Shown one piece after another: positions 19,425 through 28,832 of a stretch of DNA of 64,000 nucleotides. Where the stretch lies: contig NZ_JACHNY010000001.1 in assembly GCF_014199625.1 (NCBI RefSeq), positions 124,001 to 188,000 on the forward strand, read 5' to 3'. This DNA comes from Sphingomonas abaci (GTDB lineage: Bacteria > Pseudomonadota > Alphaproteobacteria > Sphingomonadales > Sphingomonadaceae). The stretch's first letter is position 1, and every line of letters begins with the position of its first letter. Made by a program: the position numbers and the translations under genes. The notes below the pieces were generated by a model. It searched no databases, had not been told where the DNA came from, and saw nothing but the letters and a program-made list of their open reading frames with translations.

Positions 19425-21431
19425 ATGCTTCGACAAATCCGCCACTTGGTCAGCAGGGATAACAGCGCCGAAGCCGTACCGGCCGATGCGAAGGCGCTGC
19501 AGCTATCCCGCTTCGTCGAGGCATTCGAGGCGGAGGGTTCCGGCTGGTTCTGGGAAACCGATGCCGAAGGCCGCATCATCTACCTGTCGGACCATGTATG
19601 TCGCAAGCTGATGATCGATGCGGTCCGCCGCAGCGACATAGTCCTGGCGGACATTCTGGAGGTCGATCCACACGAGCTGGCGTCATCGCGCACCCTTCGC
19701 TTCCATCTGTCGACAAAGGCTGCGTTTCGCAACGTTCCCGTGCGTATCGCGGGCGGCGACACCAATATCGCATGGTCGATAACCGGCCGCCCCAAGGTCG
19801 ATGAACGGGGCGAGTTCGAAGGCTATATCGGCTCTGGCAGTGACCTGGCCGAACGCCGCCAGTCCCAGGCCGCCATCACCAGGCTCGCCTATTCAGATGC
19901 CCTGACCGGGCTGGCAAACCGCGAACGCATGCGTGGCACGCTGGAGACCCTGTTGTTCACCCGGCAGAGCGGCTTCCAGCCCACAGCGCTGCTCCTGCTC
20001 GATCTGGATCGCTTCAAAGCCGTCAATGACACGCTGGGGCATCAGATGGGCGACGAGCTTTTGAAGCAGGTGGCCCAACGCCTTCAGCGCGTGATCGGCT
20101 ACGATGGCGTTGTCGGACGCTTGGGCGGCGATGAGTTCCAGGTGATCATCGCGAACGACACGATAAGGATGCGTGTCGAAGCGCTGTCGCAGAACGTCAT
20201 CGCCTCCATTTCGCAGCCCTACTCGGTCGACGGCAATGTCATCACCATCGGTTGCTCGATCGGCATCGCCATCGCCCCGGAACATGGGCAGTCCGTCGAG
20301 AATCTCGTGCGGAATGCCGATTTGGCATTGTATGCGGCCAAGGACCAGGGGCGCGGATTGCACCACGTCTACAGCGAGGACCTGCTGATCGAAGCCTCCC
20401 GGCGCAGGGAGATGGAAGACGATCTTCGTCACGCGCTTGCAAATGACGAACTTCATGTCGTCTATCAGCCCGTGGTCTCCACGGTATCCGAGCGGATTGT
20501 CGGGTACGAAGCGCTCGTCCGGTGGCAGCACACCCGGCGCGGCGTGATCAGTCCGGCCGAGTTCATCCCGGTCGCTGAAGAGGCAGGACTGATCACCGGC
20601 ATCGGCGAATGGGTATTGCGGACCGCTATCCGGGATTGCGCGCGCTGGCCGGCCGGCATCCGGGTGGCCGTCAACGTATCGCCGATGCAGTTTTCCAATC
20701 CTAAATTCCCGGCCATCGTTGCGAACGCCCTGAGTACGGCCAGTCTCGACCCCTCACGTCTTGAGCTTGAAATCACGGAGAGCGTGTTCCTGAACGACGA
20801 CGGGCGTACCGATCGCATGTTCAAGGCGCTGAAACATCTCGGTGTCCGTCTGGCGCTCGATGACTTCGGAACGGGCTATTCCGCTCTGGGCTATCTGAAG
20901 AACGCGCCGTTCGATAAAATCAAGATCGATCAGAGTTTCGTCCGCGGCGCGATCCAAGCCGGCAATCGCAATGCGGCGATCATCCGGGCGATCGTCACGC
21001 TGGCGACGACCTTCGGAATGGAGACGACGGCGGAAGGCGTAGAGCATCAGGATGAGATCGCCTTTGTTCGCGATCTCGGATGCAGTCATATTCAAGGCTA
21101 TGTCTACGGCCGCCCCGAACGGAACGAGCATGTTCTTACGGCTTTGTCCGGCTATGGCGATCCTGCCGCGGCGGTAGGCCATAAGGTGAGCCGCGCCCCG
21201 CGCGAGAAGGTGATACGGAAAGCCCGACTCAACAAGGGCGGGTCTCGGGAGGAGGTCGTGATACGGAATGTCTCCAAAGGCGGAGCGATGATCGAAGGCT
21301 CTGCCCTGACGACCTCCGATATCGACACCGACGTTCTCATTGAGCTTCTACAGGGACAAATCCGGGCGGGTCAGGTCCGCTGGGTCGATGAGGGCAAGGC
21401 GGGGATCCGGTTCTGCGAGGACGCGGACTAG
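19425..21431 (+). CDS. PAS-GGDEF-EAL-PilZ c-di-GMP turnover protein
   Basis: 668 residues, no membrane segment. An N-terminal PAS-like domain (about 30-145; GSGWFWETDAEGRIIYLSD) leads to GGDEF (about 155-315) with an intact LGGDEFQ but no RxxD inhibitory site five residues before it (GYDG there). The EAL domain (about 335-575) keeps the catalytic residues: YEALVRW, NVSPMQF, EITES, DDFGTGYSALGYL, KIDQSFV and AEGVE. The C-terminal PilZ domain (about 590-668) has RAPRE and NVSKGG, the binding motifs for c-di-GMP. It probably works mainly as a phosphodiesterase whose product sensing is built in through PilZ. It is the last gene of the YfiR-like/receptor/transducer set, 140 bases after the transducer, so it may also have its own promoter. 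Confidence 0.92.
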   Translation: MLRQIRHLVSRDNSAEAVPADAKALQLSRFVEAFEAEGSGWFWETDAEGRIIYLSDHVCRKLMIDAVRRSDIVLADILEVDPHELASSRTLRFHLSTKAAFRNVPVRIAGGDTNIAWSITGRPKVDERGEFEGYIGSGSDLAERRQSQAAITRLAYSDALTGLANRERMRGTLETLLFTRQSGFQPTALLLLDLDRFKAVNDTLGHQMGDELLKQVAQRLQRVIGYDGVVGRLGGDEFQVIIANDTIRMRVEALSQNVIASISQPYSVDGNVITIGCSIGIAIAPEHGQSVENLVRNADLALYAAKDQGRGLHHVYSEDLLIEASRRREMEDDLRHALANDELHVVYQPVVSTVSERIVGYEALVRWQHTRRGVISPAEFIPVAEEAGLITGIGEWVLRTAIRDCARWPAGIRVAVNVSPMQFSNPKFPAIVANALSTASLDPSRLELEITESVFLNDDGRTDRMFKALKHLGVRLALDDFGTGYSALGYLKNAPFDKIKIDQSFVRGAIQAGNRNAAIIRAIVTLATTFGMETTAEGVEHQDEIAFVRDLGCSHIQGYVYGRPERNEHVLTALSGYGDPAAAVGHKVSRAPREKVIRKARLNKGGSREEVVIRNVSKGGAMIEGSALTTSDIDTDVLIELLQGQIRAGQVRWVDEGKAGIRFCEDAD

Positions 21432-21788
21432 CCTCTACCGACCATCGCTCCAGCTATACGGGACGCCGACCCAACCCGATCGCCAGGACGGCGGTCGAGC
21501 GCTTTGCCTTGTCGCTTGGTTTGGCCGATCACGGAGACGATCTCGACCGGGCGCTGTCTGCGACCAAGAAGCAGCCGCAGCGCGAAGGCATCCACCACGC
21601 GTTGCGTCTGCGCGACACCATGAGACGCCGTCCGAGAGGCGCGCCGGCGAGCGGCGGAAGCGATCAACCACGCCCGCCAGGCCGATCACGAGCGGGCTGA
21701 TCGCGACCACTGATCTCGCGCGCACTAACCTGAGTGACCGTCACCTACTCGCCTATCCATGCCGACCTTGGCCGGACCCGTCATCACC
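21432..21788. other. Non-coding gap between convergent c-di-GMP genes
   Basis: 357 bases between two converging genes. Short open frames on both strands lack ribosome sites and recognisable motifs, and I see no strong hairpin with a T-tract. Possibly decayed sequence. Confidence 0.3.
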
Positions 21789-23624
21789 TCAGGCGGCCAC
21801 TCGCTGCGCCTCGACAAGGCTGACCTTCGCACGGTTCCGGCCAGCCCGCTTCGCGTCGTAGAGCGCCGCGTCCGCAGCCTTGATCAAGGTCGTACCGTCG
21901 CGGTCCATGGCGTCGGTCCAAGTGGCGATGCCGAAGGACATGCTGGTGGCGCCCAATCTCTGTCCTCCGGCGCGGATGTTGAGCTCGGCAATCGCCAGCC
22001 GCACCTGCTCGACCCGATTGAGAAGGGCGGTGGCGTCCGTACCGGGCGCGATGATCGTGAACTCCTCGCCACCGTAGCGGCAGACCACGTCACCATCGCG
22101 GAAGCGATTGCGCATCTCCGCCGATACCGCCTGAAGAACGGCGTCACCGGCGTCGTGCCCAAACTCGTCATTGAAACGCTTGAAGTGGTCGACATCGCAC
22201 ATGACGAGGCTGAGGGGCTGGCCGGAACGCGACGCGCGCGCGATTTCCAGAGCGAGCGCCTCCTCCATGTAGCGACGATTGAACAGGCCGGTGAGCGGAT
22301 CCCGGATCGTCTGTTCCCGCAGCGATCGCTGCAGCCGGTGGTTGACCAGCGCAGAGGCGATGTTCTCTGTCAACACCGTCAGCCGGAAGCGGCTTTCCCG
22401 TGGCACGCGTCCACGGAGATGGAGCACGCCGATCACCTCACCGCCGGCGAGCAAAGGCTCGCAATGATACAGTTCCTCCCCCGAGGCGTGACCGCACACG
22501 ATATCGGCGCCAGGCTCCAGCACGCAGTGGCTGCGCCCCCGACGCAGCGCCCAGCACGCGTCGGGCGGAAAACCATCCGGGCTCAACGTCAGGCCACCCC
22601 AATACGCGACAGGCACCAGCAGGTTGCGCGAATTGTTGTGAGCATACAGCGCGCCAGCGAGATCGGGTAGCACGCGGGGCACGAAGACACGGATGATCTG
22701 CGCCAGCTCCTCATCAGTGCGCGCCGCCTGCATGCGATGCGCCATGCCCCCCAGCAGTTCGATCACGTCATTGCGCTCGCGCAGGGCCTCGCCCTGGTTC
22801 TGCAGATCGATATTGGCGACTTGCAGCCGCTGCTCGCTGGTTGCCTGCTTGGCGACGGCCAGCTCGAGACGATCCGCCATGGCGTTGTAGCCTCTGGCCA
22901 GCAGCGTGAACTCGCGCGAGCCCATTCCCTCAGCGATACGGGCCTTCTGCCCACGCCCAAGCTCCGTCATCGCCTGCATCATCGCGGCTAGCGGTCGTCG
23001 GATGCCGCGGATCAGCAACGCGCACGCCAGCAGGAGAAGGATGGCCAGGGTCGACGCACCAGCCAGCGACAACCGCTGACTTCGTGCCAGCCGACGTTCC
23101 GCCGCCTCGACGCGCACCGTCTGCAACGCGCGCTCCTCATCCAGGAAGCTTTGCGTACGAACGGTGATCGCATCCATCAACTCGCGTCCCCGCCCGCTGG
23201 CGATAAAGGCCCGCGCTCCGGCGAAGTCCCCTGCCCTGCCCAGCTTAAGGGGCCGGCCCAAAGCGATGGTTCGCTCGGCCATCAGCCGAGCGATTGCGCG
23301 CGCGCGCGCATGCTGAACCGGATTGTCGGTGGTCAAGGCCACGACCCGCGCCATATTGGCGGCCGCGCTGTTGATGCGCTCGTCGAACGTGCGCGCATAG
23401 GATAGGTCATGGGTCAGGACGAAGCCGCGTTGCCCCGACTCTGCCTCGCGCAAATCGCCCAACGCTTCGTCGGTCGTCTCGATGATCATCGCCGAGTGAA
23501 TCACCCAGCGAAAGCTCCTGCCGGTCTGATGCGCGGCATCCGCCAGCAGCCAAGCCAAGGACGCGAGCGCCACGACCACGACAAGGGCGAGAGCACCGAT
23601 ACGGCTGTAGAGAGAGCTAAACAC
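21789..23624 (-). CDS. Membrane diguanylate cyclase: CHASE3-HAMP-GAF-GGDEF
   Basis: 611 residues. Membrane segment 1 (about 8-28), CHASE3-like periplasmic domain with the LREAESGQRGFVLT signature, membrane segment 2 (about 185-207), HAMP, a GAF-like domain (about 290-425) and a C-terminal GGDEF domain. The active site is YGGEEF. Five residues before it sits RDGD, a perfect RxxD product-inhibition site, so this should be an active, feedback-controlled cyclase. The CHASE3 block closely parallels that of the hybrid kinase at 8394-11849. It runs opposite to the phosphodiesterase gene at 19425 and ends 357 bases from it. A CTAA-N7-CTAAC-like element lies about 24 bases upstream of the start. Confidence 0.92.
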   Translation of the reverse strand: MFSSLYSRIGALALVVVVALASLAWLLADAAHQTGRSFRWVIHSAMIIETTDEALGDLREAESGQRGFVLTHDLSYARTFDERINSAAANMARVVALTTDNPVQHARARAIARLMAERTIALGRPLKLGRAGDFAGARAFIASGRGRELMDAITVRTQSFLDEERALQTVRVEAAERRLARSQRLSLAGASTLAILLLLACALLIRGIRRPLAAMMQAMTELGRGQKARIAEGMGSREFTLLARGYNAMADRLELAVAKQATSEQRLQVANIDLQNQGEALRERNDVIELLGGMAHRMQAARTDEELAQIIRVFVPRVLPDLAGALYAHNNSRNLLVPVAYWGGLTLSPDGFPPDACWALRRGRSHCVLEPGADIVCGHASGEELYHCEPLLAGGEVIGVLHLRGRVPRESRFRLTVLTENIASALVNHRLQRSLREQTIRDPLTGLFNRRYMEEALALEIARASRSGQPLSLVMCDVDHFKRFNDEFGHDAGDAVLQAVSAEMRNRFRDGDVVCRYGGEEFTIIAPGTDATALLNRVEQVRLAIAELNIRAGGQRLGATSMSFGIATWTDAMDRDGTTLIKAADAALYDAKRAGRNRAKVSLVEAQRVAA

Positions 23625-24127
23625 CCATATTGAACTATATCTGATTAGTTAGCGGCAGATTAGCGGACGGGCCCGGATTGAGAGATTTCGCAAGGAGGTT
23701 TTAGGCCAGCACCACGGACGGCAAGAACCAATTCGCGGGTCGCGACACGGTGGCTCCACAGGCCCAATGCCTGCCGATGCGCCGTGCCGGAGAGCCTGCT
23801 TCGGCGAACGCCGAGGTCGTGTCGATCATCACGGTCGTGGATTGCGAACTTGGCGCGGTTGAGGAGATTGATGCCGCTCGGCACCCGCAGGTCATCCGGC
23901 CCCGACCCCGCCGCGGCTCGTGCAGAAGTAAAGTAGATCTTTATCTCATGTGCTTAGAAGCGTGGGCAACGCGCCTGTTCCACCGCGATCCAGACGCGCC
24001 ATCTCGACGCCGGCGGGAACTCGGTCCCCGGCCGCGCGCTTTTTTCGTCGGAAGGAGAGCCTGGAATGACGGATTCCCGTCCGCGAGATCAAGCGCTGGG
24101 CGCGCTATCGGGCGCGGGTATGCCGCT
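23625..24127. other. Intergenic region, no supported gene
   Basis: About 500 bases between divergent genes. An A/T-rich patch at 23625-23665 probably holds the promoter of the diguanylate cyclase, with two TTAG elements (23649-23652, 23660-23663). A second A/T-rich patch lies around 23925-23950. Open frames on the minus strand near 23701-23895 have no ribosome site or recognisable domain. Confidence 0.3.
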
Positions 24128-24895
24128 ATGAGTTCAGGGCGCTGGCCGGAGCGGCTCTGGATCATTCGACATGGCGAAAGCGCGGGCAATGTCGCACGCG
24201 ACGCGGCGCACGCGCGCGGTGACGACCGCATCGAACTTTCGGCGCGCGACGTCGACATTCCCTTGTCCCCGCGTGGCGAAGAACAGGCGCGGGCGCTAGG
24301 CAGATGGTTCGCGCGCGCGGCCGTCGCCGACCGCCCGGACGCGATCCTCGCGTCACCCTATGCCCGAGCCTGTACGACAGCGGCACTGTTCCGTGGCGAA
24401 GGCGGCAGCGCGAACGACACACCGATCTGCATCGACGAGCGGTTGCGGGAGAAGGAGTTCGGCATCCTTGACGGCCTGACCGTCAGCGGCGTCGCCTCCG
24501 TTTATCCCGATCAAGCCGAATTCCGGCGGCTGCTGGGTAAATTCTATCACCGTCCCCCCGGCGGGGAGAGCTGGTGCGACGTGATCTTCCGGCTGCGGTC
24601 TGTCATGGACATGATCGCGCTGCACTATGCGGGACGCCGCGTGATGATCGTCGCCCATCAGGTTGTAGTGCTGTGCCTGCGCTACGTCATCGAAGGCCTG
24701 TCGGAACCGCAGATCCTGGCCATCGATGCGGCCGGCGACGTCGCGAATTGCTCGGTGACCGAATATCGCTTCGATCACGGTATCGGAGACGGCGGCCTGG
24801 CGCTGGTCCGGTACAACAGCGTGGAACATCTGGCCGCCAGCCGCACGGCCGACGTCACCGTCGAGCCAGATCGGATAACGGGAGTTCGCGGATGA
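24128..24895 (+). CDS. Histidine phosphatase superfamily (phosphoglycerate-mutase-like) protein
   Basis: 255 residues from the ATG at 24128; the frame is open further upstream but only this start places the catalytic motif close to the N-terminus as usual. The phosphohistidine motif is RHGES (about residues 13-17), followed by DIPLSPRGEEQARALG, ASPYARACTTA and the acid loop with RLREKEFG; the second histidine is in VAHQVV. These are the hallmarks of branch 1 phosphatases. The ATGA overlap with the NAD(P)HX dehydratase gene implies co-translation, suggesting a phosphatase acting on a nucleotide or small phosphorylated metabolite. The exact substrate is unknown. Confidence 0.85.
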   Translation: MSSGRWPERLWIIRHGESAGNVARDAAHARGDDRIELSARDVDIPLSPRGEEQARALGRWFARAAVADRPDAILASPYARACTTAALFRGEGGSANDTPICIDERLREKEFGILDGLTVSGVASVYPDQAEFRRLLGKFYHRPPGGESWCDVIFRLRSVMDMIALHYAGRRVMIVAHQVVVLCLRYVIEGLSEPQILAIDAAGDVANCSVTEYRFDHGIGDGGLALVRYNSVEHLAASRTADVTVEPDRITGVRG

Positions 24896-25773
24896 GCGAC
24901 GACCTCATCCCCATCGACAGCGGCTGGATCGCGGCCAATCCGTTGCCCGTCCATGGTCCAGGAACGACCAAGAACAGCCGCGGCCGCGTGCTCGTCATCG
25001 GCGGCTCGCGCCGAGTGCCGGGTGCCCTGCGACTGACCGGAGAGGCTGCGCTACGGGTCGGCGCTGGCAAGGTGCAACTCGCCACGATCGAGGCGGCGGC
25101 ACTGGGGCTCGGCCTGCTGGTTCCCGAGGCTGCCGTGATCGCGCTGCCCGAGAACGGACATGGCGAGATCGGGGCGGTGGACACCCAGTTGGATCGGCTT
25201 CTCCAATCGTGCGACACGGTGGTGCTCGGCCCCGGTATCGGCGACCCGGATGTCGCGGCGGCTCTGCTCGGCGTCGTGCTGCGTACCCGCCGCGACGATC
25301 TCACGGTCGTGGTCGATGCGATGGCGATCGGCTGCCTCAAGACCGTACGGGACGGGGTCGACGCATTCGCCGGTCGGATCGTCCTGACCCCGCACCATGG
25401 CGAGATGGCCATGCTCTGTGGGCTTGGTGAAGACGAGATCGAGGACGATCCTCGGAGCGTAGCGGCCGATGTCGCCCATGCGCACCGCGCGGTCGTAGCC
25501 CTGAAAGGCAGCGACACCTTCATAGCCGCGCCCGACGGCATGAGCCTCCACTATGGCGGCGGGGGCGCGGGTCTTGCGACCGGCGGATCGGGCGACGTCC
25601 TGGCGGGTGCCATCGCCGGGCTGCTGTCTCGTGGCGCGACGCCTGTTGTCGCGACCGGGTGGGGCGTGTGGCTGCATGGTCAGAGCGGCCGGCGCCTGGC
25701 GACCTCGAGCGGCCCGATCGGCTTTTTGGCCCGTCAGTTGCCATGGGAATTCCCGCATCTTCTGCCGCAATGA
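24892..25773 (+). CDS. nnrD: ADP/ATP-dependent NAD(P)H-hydrate dehydratase
   Basis: 293 residues, start fixed by the ATGA overlap at 24892-24895. Ribokinase-like fold with GRVLVIGGSRRVPGALRLTGEAALRVGAGKV, VVLGPGIG, LTPHHGEMAML and the nucleotide-binding LATGGSGDVLAGAIAGLL near the C-terminus. These are the signatures of the carbohydrate-kinase-like NNR repair dehydratase, which converts damaged hydrated NAD(P)H back to the active cofactor. The epimerase half (YjeF_N) that many bacteria fuse to this enzyme is missing here, so it must be encoded elsewhere or the protein is a stand-alone paralogue. Confidence 0.87.
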   Translation: MSDDLIPIDSGWIAANPLPVHGPGTTKNSRGRVLVIGGSRRVPGALRLTGEAALRVGAGKVQLATIEAAALGLGLLVPEAAVIALPENGHGEIGAVDTQLDRLLQSCDTVVLGPGIGDPDVAAALLGVVLRTRRDDLTVVVDAMAIGCLKTVRDGVDAFAGRIVLTPHHGEMAMLCGLGEDEIEDDPRSVAADVAHAHRAVVALKGSDTFIAAPDGMSLHYGGGGAGLATGGSGDVLAGAIAGLLSRGATPVVATGWGVWLHGQSGRRLATSSGPIGFLARQLPWEFPHLLPQ

Positions 25774-26116
25774 CCGGAACACCGGACCCATGATGTCACC
25801 ACCAGCGAGCCGCTAAGGATCCAGTCGTCGGCCCTGGCCGACGCTCGCGTCCTCCGCCTCACCTTTGGCGTTGCAGCCGCGCTGTGGACTCGTCGCCAAT
25901 GTCCGCGCGCTCATCCCGCCGAATGCGGATCGCACGAGCACGGGTCGTGCCCACCGACTGCCAAGCACCTGGAACGATCCCATCCCCTCGCCTCGTGGTT
26001 AATATTCGAATTAACCATCTCCAGCCTCATAGTGAAACAGAGCATGCCTCGACAACATATTGCGCGACAATGATATTAGCCGTTAGGAGATCGTTCATCA
26101 GTTCACGGGGAATGTC
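25774..26116. promoter_or_regulatory. Upstream region of the PEP-CTERM gene with an A/T-rich inverted repeat
   Basis: 343 bases without a gene. At 25997-26016 GGTTAAT and ATTAACC form a 7-bp inverted repeat around six bases, in a local A/T-rich stretch. It contains TTAACCAT (26011-26018), which resembles an alphaproteobacterial CtrA half-site; the two TTAA boxes are eight bases apart, one more than the usual seven. Function is inferred only from its place about 100 bases before the gene. Confidence 0.4.
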
Positions 26117-26875
26117 ATGAAGACGATCATCGCCACAACGGCAGCACTTGGCGCCTTTATTACCGCCGGTTCGGCGCAGGCCGCAGACTTCGTGTTCAAC
26201 ACGACCAACGCCGGCATGGTTACTGGCTCGGGCAACGGCAACGCTTTCACCTACACTGGAACCGATGGTTCGCGTTCCATTACGATGAAGGCCACTGGCT
26301 GGTCGCGTGGCTTCGACGGCGCGTTCACGGCCGGCGAGATGGCATCGTTCGGTTCTGACGGTCTTGGCATCTACCAGCAGGGTGAGCGCCGCGACGGTGG
26401 CTATCACCAGATCGACAACATCAATGGCTGGGAATTCCTGGTTCTTCAGTTCAGCGAAGCCGTTGCTCTTCAATCCGCGAAGCTGAACTCGTTCGGCATC
26501 GTCGACCGCGCCTATACCGACAATGACGCCTTTATCGGCTGGAACGCGTCCAAGCTCGGCCTCGGCACGACGCTGACGGGTACGGACGTTGCCAAGCTGT
26601 TCGACACCCGCCTCGGCAGCTTCAACAGCAACAGCGACGCCTACAAGACGGCCCTTCAGACCTACGCCCTGCCGCTGGCCAACGCGTCGAACGTCTGGAT
26701 CGTGGGTGGCTCGTTCAATGGGCCGGATGACCGCAACGACTTCTTCAAGGTCGCGCAACTGACGGTGGCGGCGGTCCCCGAGCCGGCGACCTGGGCCATG
26801 ATGCTGGTCGGTTTCGCGATGGTCGGCGCCGCCGCTCGCTATCGCCGCCGCTCGACCAAGATCGCCCTGGCCTGA
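26117..26875 (+). CDS. PEPxxWA-CTERM sorting-domain secreted protein
   Basis: 252 residues with a clear signal peptide (SAQAAD) and the C-terminal sorting signal VPEPATWAMMLVGFAMVGAAARYRRR: PEPxxWA motif, hydrophobic segment and basic tail, as in alphaproteobacterial exosortase substrates. Such proteins are cut at the PEP motif and attached to or released from the cell surface, usually with exopolysaccharide production. The mature part is Gly/Asn/Ser-rich with no catalytic motif and resembles small extracellular-matrix proteins that carry this sorting signal. Codon use is less GC-biased than the neighbours. No exosortase gene is in this window. Confidence 0.88.
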   Translation: MKTIIATTAALGAFITAGSAQAADFVFNTTNAGMVTGSGNGNAFTYTGTDGSRSITMKATGWSRGFDGAFTAGEMASFGSDGLGIYQQGERRDGGYHQIDNINGWEFLVLQFSEAVALQSAKLNSFGIVDRAYTDNDAFIGWNASKLGLGTTLTGTDVAKLFDTRLGSFNSNSDAYKTALQTYALPLANASNVWIVGGSFNGPDDRNDFFKVAQLTVAAVPEPATWAMMLVGFAMVGAAARYRRRSTKIALA

Positions 26876-27247
26876 CCACCCTTCCCGGTTGAAGCCCGAA
26901 CTCCCACCCTTCTGCAGGGCTTCAAGAACGGTCGCTGGCGGCGACGCCGGCGACCGTTCATCCGCCGTGATGGTCTTAGGGCGCCGGGCTGACACCATCC
27001 CCGCCCTCTCCACCCAGCCGCTTCCGCTCCAACCGCCAGCGACGGAGCGGGTCGGACGACCCGGTCCGCAGCATGGAGCCTGACAGGGGTAAAGTCGGCT
27101 CAGACCTGACTATTCACGCCCGCTTCCCGCCGCTCGGATCCGCAGCCGCTCCAGCGAAGAAAGGCAGCGGATAGTCGCCGCCTTCCCGGCGTTCGATCGC
27201 TGGGCGCGAACCGACGCCCCGCCATTGCCAGGCAGGCACGATGCTCG
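26876..27247. other. Intergenic region with two stem-loops after the PEP-CTERM gene
   Basis: 372 bases between convergent genes with no supported gene. It starts with two inverted repeats: GAAGCCC/GGGCTTC (26891-26897 and 26917-26923), then the long hairpin annotated separately at 26926-26959. The rest is featureless. Confidence 0.4.
26926..26959. terminator. Strong hairpin downstream of the PEP-CTERM gene
   Basis: GAACGGTCGC pairs perfectly with GCGACCGTTC, and the stem extends inward by four more pairs (one G-U) to about 14 bp around a six-base loop. There is no T-tract. It lies 50 bases after the stop codon between converging genes, consistent with termination or 3' end protection. Confidence 0.6.
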
Positions 27248-28189
27248 TCAGTAGCCTGCTTCGAGATCTGCGACGTTCCTCATGGGACGTCCGGCCAGGT
27301 AAGCCCTCAGGTTCTCGAGGAACAAGCTCGCCCCCCTCTCCAGCATCCGGCTCTGACTGCGACCGGACAGATGCATGGTGATCATCGCATTGCGCGCGCG
27401 CCATAGAGGGTGCTCCGGCGGAAGAGGCTCCGGGTCGGTTGGGTCCAGAAAGGCACCGGCGATCAGCCCCGTATCCAGGCCTGCGAGCAAAGCCTCCTGA
27501 TCGACCATGTCCCCGCGCGCGACATTGATCAGCCACGCACTGCGCTTCATCGCGGCCAGTTCCCCCGCCCCGACCATCATGCGCGTTGCGCCGGTCGAGG
27601 GGGCGGCCAGCACCACCCAGTCAAACTCGGCAAGCCGTGGACGCCACGCGTCCGGCGTCAGCGTGCCGTCCCGTCCCGATCGGGTCACGCCGGTCACCGA
27701 TACCCCGAACGCTCGGAGCCGCTCCGCGACAAGCGCCCCGATCGCGCCCATGCCGACGATGAGGGCGGAGGTCCCCGGCAGCTCGATCTTTCCTGGCGCG
27801 TCGCTGGGCCACTCATGCCGGTCGCGGGCGCGCAGGACGTCGTCGAAGCGCTTGGCCGCCGCGAGGATCCCCATGACCGCATATTCCGCGACCGCGATCG
27901 CATTCACGCCCACTCCGTTGGTCAGCGTGACATTACCCTGCCGGAGGACATCGAGAGGAAAGGCGTCCAAGCCAGCATAGATGGTCGAGACCCAACGAAG
28001 CCGAGACCCCGCCGACCGGATCGCATCCGCAACGAGCGACGTCGGTTGCATGTCGACCCAGGCGATCTCGGCATCCTCGATCATCGCGTTGGCCTCGAAC
28101 GGACTGGCGAACCAGCGTGCTTCGATGCCGGCCGGTAGATGATGCTCTAGAAGTCCGCGGGTCACGGCGGGAAGAACGGCTATGGTCAT
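27248..28189 (-). CDS. D-isomer-specific 2-hydroxyacid dehydrogenase family protein
   Basis: 313 residues from the ATG at 28189; the frame is open upstream but the family begins with TIAVLPAVTRG-like sequence. The NAD-binding motif GMGAIG sits near residue 145, followed by LINVARGDMVDQEAL (catalytic Arg), the acid DPTDPEPLPPEHPLW and the catalytic His region MITMHLSG. It should reduce 2-keto acids or oxidise D-2-hydroxyacids with NAD(P). The substrate is not predictable. It may be transcribed with the membrane protein and the EthD-type protein that precede it on the same strand (187-base gap). Confidence 0.85.
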   Translation of the reverse strand: MTIAVLPAVTRGLLEHHLPAGIEARWFASPFEANAMIEDAEIAWVDMQPTSLVADAIRSAGSRLRWVSTIYAGLDAFPLDVLRQGNVTLTNGVGVNAIAVAEYAVMGILAAAKRFDDVLRARDRHEWPSDAPGKIELPGTSALIVGMGAIGALVAERLRAFGVSVTGVTRSGRDGTLTPDAWRPRLAEFDWVVLAAPSTGATRMMVGAGELAAMKRSAWLINVARGDMVDQEALLAGLDTGLIAGAFLDPTDPEPLPPEHPLWRARNAMITMHLSGRSQSRMLERGASLFLENLRAYLAGRPMRNVADLEAGY

Positions 28190-28376
28190 CGTCAGCAGCC
28201 CCGTTGAAGGATCCAGCGACACCGATGAGTTCGCATCAGCATGTGGCGGCCATGGAAAGCGGCAGAGGCTGGCATGGATCGATGACCGACCCTGGCACCC
28301 GCCGCAATCGATCGGCACCGAGCCCATCCCTCCCTGACATCCGGATTTCGGCGGTCGTCCGCGGGGATCGAAAAGG

Positions 28377-28832
28377 TCATTCGGATTTCCCGAGACGCTC
28401 GGCGACAAGCCCGGTTACGACAGCTTGGATGACATGCACCGCCCAACGCTCGGTGGCCTTCCGCGCGCCCGCCTGAACTTCGCCCTCGGTGATGCCCAGC
28501 AGAGGTGCGATGCCGCCGATATTCACGGCATACAGCATCGTCCCATAGGCGACTGCGAGGCCCGTGGGAGGAACGCCTGGTGCCCAGCGTCGCAGGATCG
28601 GCCAGGCTGCGGCGAATGCGGCGGACGCGCCCAGATGGTTGACGAACTCGACGGCGCTGGTTCCCGCGTCGCCGATCACCGCCCGGCTGCCGCTTACATC
28701 GTCCATCCAGTCGACCGCGTCTCGGTCCAGCGTCTTGCACAGCATGCCGGTCTTGCGCCCCGCCGTCATCACCAGCGTGGTGACCACGCCCGCAACCAGG
28801 CCACCGACAATCGCTGCCCGATACGGTTTCAT
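28377..28832 (-). CDS. Small membrane protein of unknown function
   Basis: 151 residues. The ATG at 28832 overlaps the stop of the EthD-type gene as ATGA, which selects it over the upstream open frame. Three or four hydrophobic segments can be seen: near 6-22 (AAIVGGLVAGVVTTLVMT), 68-82, 90-110 and 125-140. I do not recognise a family motif; it slightly resembles YagU-like inner-membrane proteins, without certainty. Coupling to the EthD-type gene suggests a joint role. Confidence 0.55.
   Translation of the reverse strand: MKPYRAAIVGGLVAGVVTTLVMTAGRKTGMLCKTLDRDAVDWMDDVSGSRAVIGDAGTSAVEFVNHLGASAAFAAAWPILRRWAPGVPPTGLAVAYGTMLYAVNIGGIAPLLGITEGEVQAGARKATERWAVHVIQAVVTGLVAERLGKSE

Noticed and set aside
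23701..23895. Minus-strand frame ending PANWFLPSVVLA
   Set aside because: Some coding-like stretches, but no ribosome site and no family match.
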